Below, one piece after another: positions 62,722 to 64,000 of a DNA stretch of 64,000 nt. The stretch is taken from positions 1 to 64,000 of the forward strand of contig JADJAL010000060.1 of assembly GCA_016704305.1 (NCBI GenBank), given 5' to 3'. The stretch comes from Haliea sp. GTDB taxonomy: Bacteria; Pseudomonadota; Gammaproteobacteria; Pseudomonadales; Halieaceae. The position numbers and the translations under genes are program-made. Below the pieces are notes generated by a model, which made no database searches, was not told the DNA's origin, and saw only the letters and a list, made by a program, of their open reading frames with translations. Within the stretch, counting starts at the first letter, position 1. Each line of letters opens with the position of its first letter.

Positions 62722-64000
62722 ATGCCTGCTATTACATTGCCAGATGGCAACATACGCTCTTTCGATCATCCTGTATCTGTTTACGACGTCGCCGCAAATA
62801 TTGGCCCCGGCCTGGCGAAAGCCGCTCTCGGTGGCGTGGTGGACGGACACCCTGTGGATACCTCTTTTGTCATCGACCACGATGCCGCGCTGGCCATCAT
62901 CACAGAGCAGGATGATGCCGGTCTGGAAATCATCCGCCATTCCACTGCCCATCTGTTGGCCATGGCAACTCAAGACCTGTTTCCGGGTGTACAAGTCACG
63001 ATCGGGCCTGTGATAGAGGATGGCTTTTACTACGATTTCGCCGCCGGGGGGCACACGTTTACGCCCCAGGATCTGGAGAAGATCGAGCAGCGCATGGAGG
63101 AGATCGCGGAATCCGATTTGCCGGTCGAGCGGGTGGTGATGACGCGGGATATGGCGATAGCGCGATTCCGCAACCTGGGCGAGGGCTACAAGGTGCAGAT
63201 CATTGAAGCGCTGCGCGAAGGTGAAGAGATTTCGCTGTATACACAGGGCGACTGGGCTGATTTGTGCCGTGGCCCGCATGTGCCGAGCACGGGCAAACTC
63301 AAGGCATTCAAACTGACGAAAGTCGCGGGTGCTTACTGGCGCGGCGATTCCAACAATGAAATGTTGCAGCGTATTTACGGGACTGCCTGGGCCAGTAAAA
63401 AGCAGCTCAAGCAATACCTGACTCGTATAGAGGAAGCGGAAAAGCGCGATCACCGCAAAATTGCCAAAAAGCTGGATCTCTTCCATGTACAGGAAGAAGC
63501 ACCCGGGATGGTGTTCTGGCATCCGGCGGGCTGGACTATCTACCAAACGATCGAGCAGTACATGCGCAAGGCGCAGCAGGCAAATGGCTACCTGGAGATC
63601 AGGACGCCGCAGTTGGTGGATATCTCGTTGTGGCAAAGGTCCGGACATGCCGACAAATTTGGCGATGACATGTTCATGCTCAAGTCCGAGGACCGGGATT
63701 TTGCAGTAAAACCGATGAACTGCCCGTGCCATATCCAGGTGTTTAACCAGGGTCTCAAGTCCTATCGTGACCTGCCCCTGCGTCTTGCCGAATTCGGCTC
63801 CTGTCACCGCAATGAACCGTCGGGCTCGCTGCACGGCATTATGCGCGTTCGCGGGTTTGTGCAGGACGATGCACACATTTTTTGTACTGAGGCGCAGATT
63901 CAACCGGAGGTGTCGACCTTCATCGACTTTTTGCACGCCGTGTATCAGGACTTCGGTTTCAGTGAAGTGATTTACCGTCTCTCCACAAGGCCGCAGAAGC
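62722..64000 (+). CDS. thrS: Threonine-tRNA ligase, N-terminal part (cut by window end)
   Basis: Open from ATG 62722 (MPAITLPDGNIRSFDHPVSV) to the last base, 426 codons of about 640. The TGS domain is at the N-terminus. The editing domain shows RHSTAHLLAMATQDLFPGV and GDWADLCRGPHVPSTGKLKA, and the class II core begins with MVFWHPAGWTIYQTIEQYMR, KPMNCPCHIQVFNQGLKSYR (zinc Cys) and LRLAEFGSCHRNEPSGSLHG (motif 2). It attaches Thr to tRNA-Thr and removes mischarged Ser. The 209 bases between uvrB and thrS contain no gene; I could not identify a leader control structure. Confidence 0.96.
   Translation, partial: MPAITLPDGNIRSFDHPVSVYDVAANIGPGLAKAALGGVVDGHPVDTSFVIDHDAALAIITEQDDAGLEIIRHSTAHLLAMATQDLFPGVQVTIGPVIEDGFYYDFAAGGHTFTPQDLEKIEQRMEEIAESDLPVERVVMTRDMAIARFRNLGEGYKVQIIEALREGEEISLYTQGDWADLCRGPHVPSTGKLKAFKLTKVAGAYWRGDSNNEMLQRIYGTAWASKKQLKQYLTRIEEAEKRDHRKIAKKLDLFHVQEEAPGMVFWHPAGWTIYQTIEQYMRKAQQANGYLEIRTPQLVDISLWQRSGHADKFGDDMFMLKSEDRDFAVKPMNCPCHIQVFNQGLKSYRDLPLRLAEFGSCHRNEPSGSLHGIMRVRGFVQDDAHIFCTEAQIQPEVSTFIDFLHAVYQDFGFSEVIYRLSTRPQK

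Noticed and set aside
62698..63936. 412-residue minus-strand reading over thrS
   Set aside because: It is antisense to conserved threonyl-tRNA synthetase motifs.
1..64000. CRISPR array or rRNA genes
   Set aside because: No regularly spaced repeats and no rRNA segments were seen on either strand.

Overview
The window looks like a chromosomal piece of a fairly GC-rich gammaproteobacterium. The order serC-pheA-tyrA-aroA-cmk-rpsA-ihfB-lapA-pyrF, the block yciK-mupP-ubiG-TRZ/ATZ hydrolase beside gyrA, and scpA-scpB-rluB resemble Pseudomonas and marine Cellvibrionales/Halieaceae. The Halieaceae-like placement is inference from gene content; no database was searched.

The sequence carries many single-base indels. 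gyrA, which is essential, is split in several places. The solute-binding gene breaks at a run of six identical bases, and several proteins contain compensated indel pairs. Many broken genes are therefore probably sequencing or assembly errors. Positions 1-4300 are much worse and also hold a real-looking chimera: the end of cobA, an internal piece of a Tn3-family transposase, and the C-terminal two thirds of a glutamine synthetase.

1-4.3 kb: broken formyltransferase-like, sterol-desaturase-like and possible lysoplasmalogenase genes, then the cobA/Tn3/glutamine synthetase chimera. 4.3-13.7 kb: a broken tetR, then a minus-strand locus with an SsuABC/TauABC-type transporter, a fatty acid desaturase, two TIM-barrel isomerase-like proteins and two beta-propeller lipoproteins (one PQQ-dehydrogenase-like). 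13.9-19.5 kb: a GFA-type zinc enzyme, a K+ channel with two TrkA-N domains and its DUF6394 neighbour, a GMC oxidoreductase with a small Tat-signal protein, and a membrane-anchored SDR.

19.6-28.4 kb: a genomic island bounded by a 48-bp direct repeat of the 3' part of tRNA-Arg(TCG). It holds a tyrosine integrase with an excisionase-like partner, two decayed paralogous multi-pass membrane proteins, remnants of an IS5 transposase and of a second integrase, and a nested pair of insertion sequences. The ISL3-type element sits exactly in the loop of a 13-bp-stem terminator, and an IS1182-type element sits inside its left terminal repeat.

28.5-46.8 kb: housekeeping genes for chromosome segregation (scpAB), rRNA modification (rluB), muropeptide recycling (mupP), ubiquinone synthesis (ubiG), gyrA, serine and aromatic amino acid synthesis, cmk, rpsA, ihfB, lapA and pyrF. 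46.9-51.4 kb: a ComEA-like protein, then an epimerase, a WecA/WbpL-type transferase and a WbpM-type 4,6-dehydratase, a set that starts surface polysaccharide synthesis. 51.4-59.6 kb, minus strand: a DUF6524 protein, a lipoprotein that fuses a parallel beta-helix to an SO2930-type diheme cytochrome, and a region that reads as one very large protein (sulfotransferase, coiled coil, linker, GT2, GT4, sulfotransferase) split by three same-direction frameshifts. 60.2-64 kb: tRNA-Asn, uvrB and the start of thrS, which runs off the window end.
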